Assembly (NCBI RefSeq): GCF_018860165.1
Contig: NZ_JAHKNG010000021.1
Coordinates: forward strand, 1-59,766
Source: Paracoccus marinaquae
Lineage (GTDB): Bacteria; Pseudomonadota; Alphaproteobacteria; Rhodobacterales; Rhodobacteraceae
DNA length: 59,766 nucleotides
Direction: 5' to 3'
Each line of letters starts with the position of its first letter. Position 1 is the first letter of the stretch. Below the pieces are notes generated by a model, which ran no database searches, had not been told where the DNA came from, and saw nothing but the letters and a program-made list of their open reading frames with translations. The translations under genes and the position numbers were made by a program. Of this stretch, positions 35,063 to 45,152 are shown in pieces.

Positions 35063-36599
35063 CTTGAACGACAATATGAATGATTGGTGGAGAGGCGCGG
35101 TCATCTACCAGATCTATCCGCGCAGCTTTCAGGACACGACCGGCGACGGGATCGGCGATCTGGCCGGGATCACGCAACGCCTGCCCCATGTGGCCTCGCT
35201 GGGGGTGGATGCGATCTGGATCTCTCCTTTCTTCACCTCGCCGATGAAGGATTATGGCTATGATGTCAGCGACTATCGCGGCATCGACCCGTTGTTCGGC
35301 ACGATGGAGGATTTCGACCGGCTGATCGGGCGTGCCCATGAACTGGGCCTGAAGGTGCTGATCGATCTGGTCATGTCGCATACCTCGGACCAGCACGAGT
35401 GGTTCCGCGAAAGCCGCGCCAGCCGCGACAATGCCAGGGCCGACTGGTATGTCTGGGCCGATCCGAAGCCGGACGGTACGCCGCCGACCAACTGGCTGTC
35501 GATCTTCGGCGGCCCGGCCTGGCAGTGGGACGCGCGGCGCGAACAGTATTATCTGCACAACTTTCTGACCTCGCAGCCGGATCTGAACTTTCACAACCGC
35601 GAGGTTCAGGACGCGCTGCTGGACATGGCCGGCTTCTGGCTGGACAGGGGTGTGGACGGGTTTCGCCTCGACACGATCAACTTCTATTTCCACGACGCGC
35701 GGCTGCGCGACAACCCGCCCCTGCCGCCCGAACGGCGCAAGGCCGATACCGCGCCCGCGGTCAATCCCTACAACCACCAGAGCCACCGATACGACAAGTC
35801 GCAGCCCGAGAACCTGGCGTTTCTCGAGCGCTTTGCCGCCGCGCTGAAGCCGCGCGGTGCCGTGGTGGTGGGCGAGATCGGCGACAGCGAGCGTGGGCTG
35901 GAACTGCTGGAGGAATATACCGGCGTGCCGGGCCGGGTGCAGATGTCCTATGTCTTCGACTTCCTGTCCGGCGATGACCTGAGCGCCGACCGCATCGTGC
36001 AGGTCTTTGCAGACATGCAGGCGGTGGCGCCGAATTCCTGGCCCTGCTGGGCGATGTCGAACCATGATGTGGTGCGCCATGTCAGCCGCTGGAACCTGTC
36101 CGACGAGGCCGCGAGGGCCTATGCCACGGTGCTGATCTGCATGCGCGGCTCGGTCTGTCTCTATCAGGGCGAGGAACTGGGGCTGCCCGAGGCCGACCTG
36201 CAGTTCGAGGATCTGCGCGATCCCTACGGCATCGAGTTCTGGCCTGAATTCAAGGGTCGCGACGGCTGCCGCACGCCGATGGTCTGGGACGGCTCGGAAA
36301 ACGGCGGCTTCTCGACCGGCAAGCCCTGGCTGCCGGTGCCCGAGGCGCATCTGCCGCGCAGCGTGGCCGCGCAGGACGCCGAGGCGCAGTCGCTCTTGCA
36401 TCACTACCGCCGTGCGATCGGGCTGCGCCGCGACTATCCGACGCTGCGCTCGGGCAGCATGACCGGGATCGGGGCCGAGGGGGCGGTGCTGTCCTTCCGT
36501 CGCGCCGACGACCGGCAATCGCTGAGCATCCGCGCCAATCTTTCCGACAGTGCGGCGGGCGGGCTGGCGCCCTGGCAAGTTCAGATCATCGAGGATTAA
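35055..36599 (+). CDS. aglA: alpha-glucosidase AglA (GH13)
   Basis: This cytoplasmic glycoside hydrolase (514 residues from the GTG at 35055) cleaves imported alpha-glucosides. GH13 regions are complete: DLVMSHTSDQHEWF (region I), GFRLDTINFYF with the nucleophile aspartate, VVVGEIGD with the acid/base glutamate, and SNHDVVRH with the third acid. It has no signal peptide. The start is uncertain: GTG 35055 overlaps aglG; TTG 35064 or ATG 35076 have better-placed AAGGG ribosome sites and lose only 3 to 7 residues. It sits between the permease and ATPase genes as in the rhizobial agl operon. Confidence 0.92.
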   Translation: MADLNDNMNDWWRGAVIYQIYPRSFQDTTGDGIGDLAGITQRLPHVASLGVDAIWISPFFTSPMKDYGYDVSDYRGIDPLFGTMEDFDRLIGRAHELGLKVLIDLVMSHTSDQHEWFRESRASRDNARADWYVWADPKPDGTPPTNWLSIFGGPAWQWDARREQYYLHNFLTSQPDLNFHNREVQDALLDMAGFWLDRGVDGFRLDTINFYFHDARLRDNPPLPPERRKADTAPAVNPYNHQSHRYDKSQPENLAFLERFAAALKPRGAVVVGEIGDSERGLELLEEYTGVPGRVQMSYVFDFLSGDDLSADRIVQVFADMQAVAPNSWPCWAMSNHDVVRHVSRWNLSDEAARAYATVLICMRGSVCLYQGEELGLPEADLQFEDLRDPYGIEFWPEFKGRDGCRTPMVWDGSENGGFSTGKPWLPVPEAHLPRSVAAQDAEAQSLLHHYRRAIGLRRDYPTLRSGSMTGIGAEGAVLSFRRADDRQSLSIRANLSDSAAGGLAPWQVQIIED

Positions 36600-36614
36600 G
36601 GGAGGAAGACCGGG

Positions 36615-37778
36615 ATGGCCGATCTGAAACTCACGAATGTCGCGAAGTCCTATGGCGATGTGGATGTGCTGAGGAACATCGACCTCGACATTGCTTCGGG
36701 CGAGTTCATCGTCTTCGTCGGCCCGTCGGGCTGCGGAAAATCCACGCTCTTGCGGATGATTGCCGGGCTGGAGCGGATCACCGGCGGGACGCTGGATATC
36801 GGTGGCCAGCGGATGAACGACATCCCGCCCAGCCAGCGCGGCATCGCCATGGTGTTCCAGTCCTATGCGCTTTACCCGCACATGACCGTGCGCGACAACA
36901 TGGCCTTCGCGCTGAAGATCGCCGGCCAGTCGAAAGAGCAGATCCGCGAGGCCACCGACCGTGCCGGCAAGATGCTGCAGCTGACCCCCTATCTGGACCG
37001 GCTGCCCAAGGCGCTGTCGGGCGGCCAGCGTCAGCGGGTCGCCATCGGCCGGGCCATCGTGCGCGATCCGCAAGTCTATCTGTTCGATGAGCCGCTGTCG
37101 AACCTCGACGCCGCGCTGCGGGTCGCCACCCGGATCGAGATCGCGCAGCTGAAAGCCTCGATGCCCGATCGCACGATGATCTATGTCACCCATGACCAGA
37201 CCGAGGCGATGACGTTGGCGGATCGGATCGTGGTGCTGGCCGGCGGGGGAATCGCCCAGGTCGGTGCGCCGCTGGAGCTTTATGAGCGGCCGATGACCGA
37301 ATTCGTGGCGCAGTTCATCGGCTCGCCGGCCATGAACCTGCTGCCGGGCAGGGTCTCGGCCACCGGCGATCTGACCACGGTGACGCTGGATGGCGGCGGT
37401 GTGGCGCATGTGGCGATTCCGACCCGCGCCGGCGACGAGGGGATCCGCGTGAATGTGGGCATCCGCCCCGAAGACATGCGCGAAACCGAGGGCGAGGCCC
37501 TCTTCGAGGGAAAGGTCGATCTGACCGAAGCCCTGGGCGAGGTGACGCTGCTGTATTTCGGGACGCAGGGACAGCAGGTTCCGGTCATCGCCAAGCTGCC
37601 CGGCATCCATCCCGGCCTCAGCGGCCGCAGCGTGCGGCTGACCGCCGATCCCGGCGCGATGCACCTGTTCCATGAAGGCCGCTCGCTTCTCTATCGGGAT
37701 GGTGTCGCGCTGCCGCCCTATGCGCCTCGGGCCGCGGCCGCGCCGGATCATGCGGGGGGCGCGTTCTCGCAGGCCTGA
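36615..37778 (+). CDS. aglK: alpha-glucoside ABC importer ATPase AglK (MalK/UgpC type)
   Basis: This 387-residue ATPase has Walker A FVGPSGCGKSTLLRMIAG (about 35-52), signature LSGGQRQRVAIGRAIV, Walker B VYLFDEPLSNLDAALR and H-switch VTHDQTEAMTLADR. The C-terminal TOBE region (about 240-360) includes GSPAMNLLPGRV and GIRPEDMRET. It energises the AglF-AglG channel. It starts 15 bp after the glucosidase stop with a GGGAGGAAG ribosome site. It ends the operon. Confidence 0.94.
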   Translation: MADLKLTNVAKSYGDVDVLRNIDLDIASGEFIVFVGPSGCGKSTLLRMIAGLERITGGTLDIGGQRMNDIPPSQRGIAMVFQSYALYPHMTVRDNMAFALKIAGQSKEQIREATDRAGKMLQLTPYLDRLPKALSGGQRQRVAIGRAIVRDPQVYLFDEPLSNLDAALRVATRIEIAQLKASMPDRTMIYVTHDQTEAMTLADRIVVLAGGGIAQVGAPLELYERPMTEFVAQFIGSPAMNLLPGRVSATGDLTTVTLDGGGVAHVAIPTRAGDEGIRVNVGIRPEDMRETEGEALFEGKVDLTEALGEVTLLYFGTQGQQVPVIAKLPGIHPGLSGRSVRLTADPGAMHLFHEGRSLLYRDGVALPPYAPRAAAAPDHAGGAFSQA

Positions 37779-37864
37779 TCCCGTCCGACCCGCCGCGGGC
37801 ACGACTAAAGTCTTAAAACACCGGCGCGCGCTTCTGCTATACTCTCTGCTGCGGGGGAGAACAC

Positions 37865-38815
37865 ATGATTCAACGCAGCCACGCGGATCTGGTGGTCGAG
37901 CAGTCGCGGTCGAAATCCGCGACCTCGGCACTGGCCGCCTCATGGCGTCGGTCGATGATGCGATACGGGCTCGATCCGGCGGATCGGAGCCGGCCCGGCC
38001 GGCTTTCGCAGCCCGAACTGGCCGCGCGCCGGCAGGCGATGGAACACTTCCTGCATCTCGCGGGCCCGCAACTGGACCAGCTTCACCACATTGTCGGCCT
38101 GTCGGGATGCAACGTCCTGCTGACCGATGCCGAGGGCGTTGTGCTGGACCAGCGCATGAGCGATTCCGACGCCGCCCAGTTCCGTGACTGGGGGTTGTGG
38201 CAGGGTGCCGACTGGTCCGAAATGGCGCAGGGCACCAATGGCATCGGCACCTGTCTGGCCGAGGGCCGGCAGGTGACCATTCACCGGGCCGAGCATTTTC
38301 ATACCCGCAATATCGGCCTGTCCTGCATGGATGCGCCGATCTGGGGGCCGGACGGGCGGCTGCTGGCGGCGCTGGATGTCAGCTCGGCCCGGGCCGACCA
38401 GACCGAACCCGGCAACCGGCTGATCGGGGCGCAGGTCGCGCAGGCGGCCCGCGCCATCGAGACGATCTTCTTCCGCGCCAGCTTTCCCGAGGCGCGGATC
38501 GTGCTGGCCTCGGATGACCCTGTGGACACGGCGGCCCTTCTGGCGGTGGACAAGGACGACCTGGCGGTCGGCGCGACGCGTGCCGCCCGTCGCGTGCTGG
38601 GGCTGGAACGCGAGGGCGCGATACGACCGCGCCCGGCCGCCGATCTGCTGGGCCGCAGCGACGAGTTGAAGGGATTCGACAAGGCCGAGCGCGCCGCCGT
38701 CGCGCGGGCGCTGGCGCGGGCCGAGGGGAATGTCTCGGCCGCCGCAAGGGCGCTTGGGATCGGCCGGGCGACGATGTATCGCCGCATGACCCGGCTGGGT
38801 CTGACCGGAAAATAG
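37865..38815 (+). CDS. AcoR-like GAF-Fis transcriptional regulator lacking the AAA+ domain
   Basis: This 316-residue regulator has an N-terminal sensory region ([20 protein letters not shown] typical of AcoR) and a GAF domain at about 70-205 ([60 protein letters not shown]). A Fis-type helix-turn-helix follows at about 272-312 ([20 protein letters not shown]). Full-length AcoR proteins carry a sigma-54-interacting AAA+ ATPase between the two; here about 60 residues join them, so it cannot remodel sigma-54 polymerase and should act on sigma-70 promoters. A TATACT -10 lies 22 bp upstream of its start. The obvious target is the adjacent dehydrogenase operon, whose promoter carries a perfect dyad. 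Confidence 0.85.
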   Translation: MIQRSHADLVVEQSRSKSATSALAASWRRSMMRYGLDPADRSRPGRLSQPELAARRQAMEHFLHLAGPQLDQLHHIVGLSGCNVLLTDAEGVVLDQRMSDSDAAQFRDWGLWQGADWSEMAQGTNGIGTCLAEGRQVTIHRAEHFHTRNIGLSCMDAPIWGPDGRLLAALDVSSARADQTEPGNRLIGAQVAQAARAIETIFFRASFPEARIVLASDDPVDTAALLAVDKDDLAVGATRAARRVLGLEREGAIRPRPAADLLGRSDELKGFDKAERAAVARALARAEGNVSAAARALGIGRATMYRRMTRLGLTGK

Positions 38816-38821
38816 CCTCGA

Positions 38822-38841
38822 CTGTCTCACGGCTGAGACAG
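38822..38841. promoter_or_regulatory. perfect 8-4-8 dyad upstream of the acetaldehyde dehydrogenase gene
   Basis: CTGTCTCA (38822-38829) and TGAGACAG (38834-38841) are perfect inverted repeats separated by CGGC, just after the regulator stop and 110 bp before the dehydrogenase start. Fis-type helix-turn-helix dimers bind such TGT...ACA dyads, so it is the likely binding site of the GAF-Fis regulator. A weak promoter (TTGCTT near 38870) lies downstream. Confidence 0.65.
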
Positions 38842-38951
38842 GCAGCCCCATGCGGCACCAAAGTCGACATTGCTTTGCGGCATATGCGCGTCAAGCTATG
38901 CCCCATCGCCCGAAGACAGAGGACTTCGGGACCGTTCAGAGGAGGAAACCA

Positions 38952-40478
38952 ATGCCGAACGATCAAGCACACGAGTTCAAGGGCGTGGGCGTGCTGCCCT
39001 TCGCCAAGCGTTACGACAACTTCATCGGCGGCCAGTGGGTCGCGCCGAAATCCGGCAAGTATTTCATCAACACCACCCCGATCACCGGGGGCGAGATTGG
39101 CGAGATCGCGCGCTCGAATGCCGATGACATCGAGGCCGCGCTGGATGCAGCCCATGCCGCCAAGGACAAATGGGGCCAGACCTCGGCCGCCGAGCGCGCG
39201 AATGTCCTGAACCGGATCGCCGACCGGATGGAAGCCAACCTGCAACTGCTGGCCACCGCCGAAACCTGGGACAACGGCAAGCCGATCCGCGAGACGATGG
39301 CGGCCGACCTGCCGCTGGCGGTTGATCATTTCCGTTACTTCGCCGGTGTCCTGCGCGCGCAGGAAGGCGGGATCTCGGAAATCGACCACGACACCGTCGC
39401 CTATCACTTCCACGAGCCGCTGGGCGTGGTCGGCCAGATCATCCCGTGGAACTTCCCGCTGCTGATGGCGACCTGGAAGCTGGCGCCGGCACTGGCTGCG
39501 GGCAACTGCGTGGTGCTGAAACCGGCCGAGCAGACCCCTGCCGGGATCATGGTTCTGGCCGACCTGATCGGCGACCTGCTGCCGCCGGGCGTGCTGAACA
39601 TCGTGAACGGCTTCGGTCTCGAGGCCGGCAAGCCGCTGGCCTCGAACCCGCGCATCTCGAAGATTGCCTTCACCGGGGAAACCACCACCGGCCGGCTGAT
39701 CATGCAATACGCGGCCGAGAACCTGATCCCGGTGACGCTGGAACTGGGCGGCAAATCGCCCAACATCTTCTTCGAGGATGTGGCCCGCGAGGATGACGAC
39801 TACTTCGACAAGGCGATCGAGGGCTTCGTGATGTTCGCGTTGAACCAGGGTGAGGTCTGCACCTGCCCGTCGCGCGCATTGATCCACGAATCGATCTATG
39901 ACCGCTTCATGGACCGTGCGCTGAAGCGCGTGCAGGCCATCGTGCAGGGCGATCCGCGCGACAGCGCCACGATGATCGGCGCGCAGGCCTCGAGCGAGCA
40001 GAAGGAAAAGATCCTCAGCTATTTCGACATCGGCCGCAAGGAAGGTGCCGAGGTGCTGACGGGCGGCGAAGCGGCCGATCTGGGCGGCGAACTGTCCAGC
40101 GGCTACTACATCAAGCCGACCGTCCTGAAGGGCAACAACAAGATGCGGGTCTTCCAGGAGGAGATCTTCGGCCCGGTCGTGTCGGTGACCACCTTCAAGG
40201 ATCAGGACGAGGCGCTGTCGATCGCCAATGACACGCTTTATGGTCTGGGCGCCGGTGTCTGGTCGCGTGAGGCCAATACCTGCTACCGCTTCGGTCGCGC
40301 GATCAAGGCGGGCCGGGTCTGGACCAACTGCTACCATGCCTATCCGGCCCATGCGGCCTTCGGCGGCTACAAGCAGTCGGGCATCGGCCGGGAAAACCAC
40401 CGCATGATGCTGGATCACTATCAGCAGACCAAGAACATGCTGGTCAGCTATAGCCCGAAGAAGCTGGGCTTCTTCTAA
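38952..40478 (+). CDS. NAD-dependent acetaldehyde dehydrogenase (ExaC/AcoD type)
   Basis: This 508-residue cytoplasmic aldehyde dehydrogenase oxidises acetaldehyde to acetate. The catalytic cysteine is in [12 protein letters not shown] (about residue 302) and the general-base glutamate in LELGGKSPN. The cofactor loop reads [12 protein letters not shown]. The N-terminus [20 protein letters not shown] is that of the AcoD/ExaC group. The start at 38952 has a GGAGGAAA ribosome site; the open frame upstream includes the promoter and is not coding. A CCCGAAG/CTTCGGG hairpin (38909-38930) lies in the leader. It is first in an operon with adhP and the DUF779 gene. Confidence 0.95.
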   Translation: MPNDQAHEFKGVGVLPFAKRYDNFIGGQWVAPKSGKYFINTTPITGGEIGEIARSNADDIEAALDAAHAAKDKWGQTSAAERANVLNRIADRMEANLQLLATAETWDNGKPIRETMAADLPLAVDHFRYFAGVLRAQEGGISEIDHDTVAYHFHEPLGVVGQIIPWNFPLLMATWKLAPALAAGNCVVLKPAEQTPAGIMVLADLIGDLLPPGVLNIVNGFGLEAGKPLASNPRISKIAFTGETTTGRLIMQYAAENLIPVTLELGGKSPNIFFEDVAREDDDYFDKAIEGFVMFALNQGEVCTCPSRALIHESIYDRFMDRALKRVQAIVQGDPRDSATMIGAQASSEQKEKILSYFDIGRKEGAEVLTGGEAADLGGELSSGYYIKPTVLKGNNKMRVFQEEIFGPVVSVTTFKDQDEALSIANDTLYGLGAGVWSREANTCYRFGRAIKAGRVWTNCYHAYPAHAAFGGYKQSGIGRENHRMMLDHYQQTKNMLVSYSPKKLGFF

Positions 40479-40597
40479 GGCCCGAACCGGCCAGCCAGGC
40501 GGGGCGCCGGACGCGCGCCCCGCCACCCGTCAGCAGCGACATTCCAATTCTACAACCGCCGCGGCAGGCCATTGCCGCGCAAGGCAAGGATTACCCG

Positions 40598-41623
40598 ATG
40601 AGCAAGACCATGAAGGCTGCCGTTGTCCGCGAATTCGGCAAGCCGCTGACCATCGACGAGGTGCCGGTGCCCGAACCCGGCCCCGGCATGATCCAGGTTC
40701 GGATCAAGGCTTCAGGTGTCTGCCATACCGACCTGCATGCCGCCGAGGGCGACTGGCCGGTGAAGCCCAAGCCGCCCTTCATTCCGGGCCACGAGGGCGT
40801 CGGCTTCGTCTCTGCCGTCGGCGCGGGCGTCAGGCATGTAAAGGAAGGCGACCGCGTGGGCGTGCCCTGGCTTTATTCCGCCTGCGGTTTCTGCAAGCAC
40901 TGCCTCGGCGGCTGGGAGACGCTGTGCGAAAGCCAGCAGAACACCGGCTATTCGGTCAATGGCGGTTTCGCGGAATATGTCGTGGCCGATCCGAACTATG
41001 TCGGCCATCTGCCGGCAAATGTGGATTTCGCCGAGATCGCTCCGGTGCTGTGCGCGGGCGTCACCGTCTACAAGGGGCTGAAGGTGACCGACACCAAGCC
41101 GGGCGACTGGGTGGCGATCTCGGGCATCGGCGGGCTGGGCCATATGGCGGTGCAATATGCCAAGGCCATGGGCCTGAACGTCGCCGCCGTCGATATCGAC
41201 GAGGAAAAGCTGGCGCTGGCGCGCAAGCTGGGCGCGACGGTGACCGCCAATGCCATGACCGAGGATCCGGTGGCCAAGATCCGCAAGGAAACCGATGGCG
41301 GCGCGCAGGGCGTTCTGGTCACCGCGGTCAGCCCCAAGGCGTTCCAGCAGGCGGTGGGCATGGTCTCGCGCGGGGGCACGGTGTCGCTGAACGGGCTGCC
41401 GCCGGGGGATTTCCCGCTGGATATCTTTGGGATGGTGCTGAACGGCGTGACCGTGCGCGGCTCGATCGTCGGCACCCGGCTGGATCTGCAGGAATCGCTG
41501 GATTTCGCCGGCGACGGCAAGGTCAAGGCGACGATCCACAAGGCGAAGCTCGAGGAAGTCAACGACATCTTCGCCAGGATGCACAAGGGCCAGATCGAGG
41601 GCCGAATGGTCATGGAGATCTGA
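40598..41623 (+). CDS. adhP: zinc alcohol dehydrogenase AdhP
   Basis: This 341-residue NAD-dependent medium-chain alcohol dehydrogenase interconverts ethanol and acetaldehyde. Catalytic zinc ligands are in [10 protein letters not shown] (C43) and PGHEGVGFV (H65), with a third cysteine in [12 protein letters not shown]. The structural zinc lobe is [15 protein letters not shown]. The Rossmann motif is [18 protein letters not shown], and the aspartate at the end of beta-2 (AAVDIDEEK) indicates NAD rather than NADP. It follows the acetaldehyde dehydrogenase gene by 119 bp, so the pair would convert ethanol to acetate. Confidence 0.95.
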   Translation: MSKTMKAAVVREFGKPLTIDEVPVPEPGPGMIQVRIKASGVCHTDLHAAEGDWPVKPKPPFIPGHEGVGFVSAVGAGVRHVKEGDRVGVPWLYSACGFCKHCLGGWETLCESQQNTGYSVNGGFAEYVVADPNYVGHLPANVDFAEIAPVLCAGVTVYKGLKVTDTKPGDWVAISGIGGLGHMAVQYAKAMGLNVAAVDIDEEKLALARKLGATVTANAMTEDPVAKIRKETDGGAQGVLVTAVSPKAFQQAVGMVSRGGTVSLNGLPPGDFPLDIFGMVLNGVTVRGSIVGTRLDLQESLDFAGDGKVKATIHKAKLEEVNDIFARMHKGQIEGRMVMEI

Positions 41624-41754
41624 TTTCCGCGAGGCTCGCCCGGCTTTTCCGGTTTCCGCAGCAACTGGAATTTCGCGGCGGGATCGGCCACAATCGCGGG
41701 ACCGGCGCGCCGGGGATCGGTGCCCGGCCCGCCACGCGCAAGGAGGAGGACGCC

Positions 41755-42084
41755 ATGGGCACGGTCACAGCCACCCCCGCAGCCCTGCAACTCATCGACG
41801 AGATCGTCGCGGATCACGGCCCGGTACTGTTTCACCAGTCCGGCGGCTGCTGTGACGGCTCCAGCCCGATGTGCTATCCGCAGGGCGATTTCAAGGTCAG
41901 CGAGCGCGACGTGAAGCTGGGCGAGATCGGCGGTGCGCCCTTCTATATCTCGGCCAGCCAGTACGAGACCTGGAAACATACCGACCTGATCATCGACGTG
42001 GTGCCCGGACGCGGCGGCATGTTCAGCCTGGATAACGGCCGTGAAAAGCGCTTTCTGACCCGTTCCGAGATCTGCTCGATCTGA
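41755..42084 (+). CDS. DUF779 family protein
   Basis: This 109-residue protein is of a family regularly found next to acetaldehyde dehydrogenase genes. The signature [20 protein letters not shown] (about 23-42) carries three conserved cysteines, two adjacent, that could bind a metal or undergo redox chemistry. C-terminal [17 protein letters not shown] adds one more. The start at 41755 has an AGGAGGAGG ribosome site. It is 131 bp after adhP on the same strand. The function is unknown; a helper role for the dehydrogenase is inferred from co-occurrence. Confidence 0.85.
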   Translation: MGTVTATPAALQLIDEIVADHGPVLFHQSGGCCDGSSPMCYPQGDFKVSERDVKLGEIGGAPFYISASQYETWKHTDLIIDVVPGRGGMFSLDNGREKRFLTRSEICSI

Positions 42085-42154
42085 GGCCCGGCCGCGATTG
42101 TGGCGGCACCGGGCTTCGCCTATAAGCGGCGCTGATCGCATCGGAGGTCTGGGC

Positions 42155-43072
42155 ATGGCATATAGCATCTTCATCGACGGCGAGGCCGGCACCACGGGCC
42201 TGCAGATCCGCGAGCGGCTGGAAGTGCGCCCGGACATCGCCCTGATCCAGATCGACCACGAGCTGCGCAAGGATGCCGGCGCGCGCCGCGCAGCCTTTGA
42301 ACAGGCCGATGTGGCGATCCTTTGCCTGCCCGATGACGCCGCGCGCGAGGCGGTGGAACTGGCCCGCGATCTGGACGTGCGGCTGATCGACGCCTCGACG
42401 GCGCATCGGGTGCATGACCGCTGGGTTTACGGCTTCCCGGAACTGTCCGGCCATATCCGCGACCAGATCGCCGGGGCGCGGCTGGTCAGCAATCCCGGCT
42501 GCTATTCCACCGGCTCGATCGCGATTCTCGCGCCGCTGGTCGCCGCCGGGCTGATCGATGCCGACGAGCCCTTGGCGATCAACGCCGTCAGTGGCTACAC
42601 CGGCGGCGGCAAGGCGCTGGTCGCGGAATACGAGGACGGCGCCGCGCCGGCCCATTTCGTCTATGGGCTGAATCAGCGTCACAAGCATATCCCCGAGATC
42701 ATGGCCCATACCGGCTTGCTGGTGCAGCCGGTCTTTGCCCCCTCGGTGGGCAATTTCGCGCAGGGCATGGCCGTGCAACTGCCGCTGCATCTGGACGATG
42801 ACCGCTCGCTTGCGGCCCTGTTCGAGGCGCTGGCCGATCACTATGCCGGGCAGCAGTTCGTGCAGGTCGTGCCGGCCGAGCAGATCGGCGCGCGGATCGT
42901 CCCGACCGCGATGAACGGCAGCAACGTCATGCAGATCAGCGTGCATGGCGATGACGAGGGCGGCTGCGCGACGGTGGTGGCGGTGCTGGACAATCTGGGC
43001 AAGGGCGCCTCGGGCGCGGCGGTTCAGAACCTCAACATCATGCTGGGTCTGGACGAGGACGAGGGCCTCTGA
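42155..43072 (+). CDS. argC: N-acetyl-gamma-glutamyl-phosphate reductase, type 2
   Basis: This 305-residue NADPH enzyme makes N-acetylglutamate semialdehyde in arginine synthesis. The nucleotide loop [17 protein letters not shown] is at 6-22. The catalytic cysteine is C116 in [12 protein letters not shown]. The histidine of [12 protein letters not shown] is near 190. At about 305 residues it belongs to the short type 2 ArgC rather than the 345-residue type 1. The start at 42155 matches the family N-terminus and has a CGGAGG ribosome site. It stands alone and faces a convergent ABC exporter. Confidence 0.93.
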   Translation: MAYSIFIDGEAGTTGLQIRERLEVRPDIALIQIDHELRKDAGARRAAFEQADVAILCLPDDAAREAVELARDLDVRLIDASTAHRVHDRWVYGFPELSGHIRDQIAGARLVSNPGCYSTGSIAILAPLVAAGLIDADEPLAINAVSGYTGGGKALVAEYEDGAAPAHFVYGLNQRHKHIPEIMAHTGLLVQPVFAPSVGNFAQGMAVQLPLHLDDDRSLAALFEALADHYAGQQFVQVVPAEQIGARIVPTAMNGSNVMQISVHGDDEGGCATVVAVLDNLGKGASGAAVQNLNIMLGLDEDEGL

Positions 43073-43122
43073 TCCGCCCCGGTTCGGCATGAAGACCTGA
43101 CGGATCGGCGCAGAGCCGCACC

Positions 43123-44241
43123 TCAGTCCAGCGTCTTGCGAAAGCGGAACAGGGCCAGCGTGCCCAGCACCACGGCCATGATGGCGAGGGCGAGGAAATG
43201 GCCGGCGACATCGCCCGGCTGCGCGCCCTTCAGCATCACCGCCCGGACCAGGCGCAGCAGATGCGTCACCGGCAGGACCTCGCCCAGAACCTGCGCCCAG
43301 CCGGGCATGCCCCGGAACGGAAACATGAAGCCGGACAGCAGGACCGAAGGCAGGAAGATGAAGATCGACAGCTGCATCGCCTGCATCTGTGTCCGCGCCA
43401 TGGTCGAGATCAGGTAGCCCAGCAATACCAGCACCAGCACGAAGGCGAGAACCCCCGAGAACAGCAGCCAGGGCGAGCCGATGAAGGGCACGTCGAAGAT
43501 CATCCCGGCGGCGCCGATGATGACCAGCATCTGCACCGCGCCGACGCCGATGAAGGGGGCGATCTTGCCCAGCATGATCTCGGCCGGGGTGGCGGGCATG
43601 GCCAGCAGGTTCTCCATCGTGCCGCGCTCGATCTCGCGGGTCAGGGCCATCGAGGTCATCATCACCATGGTCATCTGCAGGATGATGCCCAAGAGACCCG
43701 GCACGATATTGTACTGGGTGATGCCCTCGGGGTTATAGCGGCGGTGGACGACGATCTCCGGGCCGGGGGCCGAACTGGCGGGCTGGCCCAGTTCGCGCCG
43801 CAGCGCCTGGGCGCCGACGGTGCCAAGGGTCGAGATCGCGCCCGAGGCAGCGGCCGGGTCGGTGGCATCGGCTTCGATCAGCATCTGCGGGCTTTCGCCG
43901 CGCAGCAATCGCTCGCCGAAATTGCCGGGCACTGTGACCACGAAGGCGACCTGCCCCTGGGACAGCAGCCGTTCCGCCTCGGCGGCGGTGGCATCGGGGG
44001 CGACAAAGCGGTAGTATCCGGTGTTTTCCAGCGCCACGCTCATGGCGCGGGTGAACCGATCCTGTACCGGTGCGACAAGGGCGGCAGGCAATTGCTTGGG
44101 ATCGGTGTTGATGGCGAAGCCGAACAGCAGAAGCTGCATGATCGGCACCGCCAGCATCATCGCGAAAGTGACGCGGTCGCGCCGCATCTGGATGAATTCC
44201 TTGCGCAGAAGCGCGCCAAGCCGGATCAGCGAAAGGCTCAT
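43123..44241 (-). CDS. ABC-2 type exporter permease (YbhS/YbhR-like)
   Basis: This 372-residue inner-membrane protein has one N-terminal membrane segment (RVTFAMMLAVPIMQLLLFGF), a periplasmic domain at about 45-165, and five C-terminal segments. The ABC-2 signature REIERGTMENLLAMPATPAE is near residue 205. Relatives pair with a soluble ATPase and an HlyD-type adaptor to export drugs or lipids. The ATPase gene overlaps it by 4 bp. Only one permease gene is present, so the channel may be a homodimer. Confidence 0.9.
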   Translation of the reverse strand: MSLSLIRLGALLRKEFIQMRRDRVTFAMMLAVPIMQLLLFGFAINTDPKQLPAALVAPVQDRFTRAMSVALENTGYYRFVAPDATAAEAERLLSQGQVAFVVTVPGNFGERLLRGESPQMLIEADATDPAAASGAISTLGTVGAQALRRELGQPASSAPGPEIVVHRRYNPEGITQYNIVPGLLGIILQMTMVMMTSMALTREIERGTMENLLAMPATPAEIMLGKIAPFIGVGAVQMLVIIGAAGMIFDVPFIGSPWLLFSGVLAFVLVLVLLGYLISTMARTQMQAMQLSIFIFLPSVLLSGFMFPFRGMPGWAQVLGEVLPVTHLLRLVRAVMLKGAQPGDVAGHFLALAIMAVVLGTLALFRFRKTLD

Positions 44242-45152
44242 CGGATATTGTCGTCCGACTGGCCCATCAGGCGAATGAACACGTCTTCGAGGCTGGTCTC
44301 GGCGGCCGTGCCGGTTGCGTCATGCGCCGCCAGCGCGGCGCGCAGTGCGGCGGGGTCGCTGCCGGTCACATGCAGCGAGGTGCCGAAGGGTTCGACCTGA
44401 TCGACGCCCGGCGCCCGTCGCAACCGCGCCGCCAGTTGACCGGGCTCGGCCGTCTCGACGGTCAGCGTGGTCAGGCCGGCATTCGCGATCACCTCGGCCA
44501 CCGTGCCCGAGATCACGAGCCGGCCATAGGCGATATAGTGGATGCGGTGGCAGCGCTCGGCCTCGTCCATGTAATGGGTCGAGACAAGCACGGTCATGCC
44601 GCCGGCGGCGCGCTGATGGATCTCGTCCCAGAACTGCCGTCTTGCCTTGGGGTCGACGCCCGCCGTCGGCTCATCCAGCAGCAGAAGCCGGGGCTTGTGC
44701 ATGATGCAGGCCGCCAGTGCCAGCCTCTGCTTCCAGCCGCCGGACAGGCTGCCGGCCAGTTGCCGTCTGCGCGAGGTCAGGCCCAGATCGGCCAGCGTGT
44801 CGGCCACCACCTGCCGCGGCAGGTGATAGAGACCGGCGACGAAGTTCAGGTTCTCTTCGATCGAGAGGTCTTCGTAGAAGGAAAACCGCTGGGTCATGTA
44901 GCCGACCTGCCGCCGGATCTGGCGCTGATGCCGCAGAACGTCCAGCCCCAGAACGGTGCCCGTGCCCGCATCCGGGGTCAGCAGCCCGCAGATCATGCGG
45001 ATGCAGGTGGTCTTGCCCGATCCGTTGGGCCCCAGAAAGCCGGCGATCTCGCCGCCCGCGACCTGCAGCGAGACATCATCGACGACCTTGCGGCCGCTGA
45101 AGGATTTGGTCAGCCCGTGGATGCTGATCGCGGTTTCGGGGATCGCGGTCAT
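44238..45152 (-). CDS. ABC exporter ATPase (YbhF-like, single domain)
   Basis: This 304-residue ATPase has Walker A FLGPNGSGKTTCIRMI (about 39-54), signature LSGGWKQRLALAACIM, Walker B LLLLDEPTAGVDPKARR and H-switch STHYMDEAERC. Escherichia coli YbhF has two such domains; this protein has one. The start at 45152 matches the family and overlaps the adaptor stop by 4 bp. It drives the permease encoded directly downstream. Confidence 0.92.
   Translation of the reverse strand: MTAIPETAISIHGLTKSFSGRKVVDDVSLQVAGGEIAGFLGPNGSGKTTCIRMICGLLTPDAGTGTVLGLDVLRHQRQIRRQVGYMTQRFSFYEDLSIEENLNFVAGLYHLPRQVVADTLADLGLTSRRRQLAGSLSGGWKQRLALAACIMHKPRLLLLDEPTAGVDPKARRQFWDEIHQRAAGGMTVLVSTHYMDEAERCHRIHYIAYGRLVISGTVAEVIANAGLTTLTVETAEPGQLAARLRRAPGVDQVEPFGTSLHVTGSDPAALRAALAAHDATGTAAETSLEDVFIRLMGQSDDNIR

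Noticed and set aside
34971..37943. A 990-codon open frame on the minus strand across the aglA-aglK genes
   Set aside because: It is antisense to two well-recognised genes, has no recognisable domain and is rich in Arg, His, Gly and Gln. It is a by-product of high G+C at third codon positions.
38850..38951. A sigma-54 promoter before the acetaldehyde dehydrogenase gene
   Set aside because: GGCAC and TTGC elements are present, but the GG to GC spacing does not fit the -24/-12 pattern, and the adjacent regulator lacks the AAA+ domain needed for sigma-54.
38379..40526. A 715-codon antisense frame over the acetaldehyde dehydrogenase
   Set aside because: The dehydrogenase has all catalytic motifs; the antisense frame is a codon-bias shadow.
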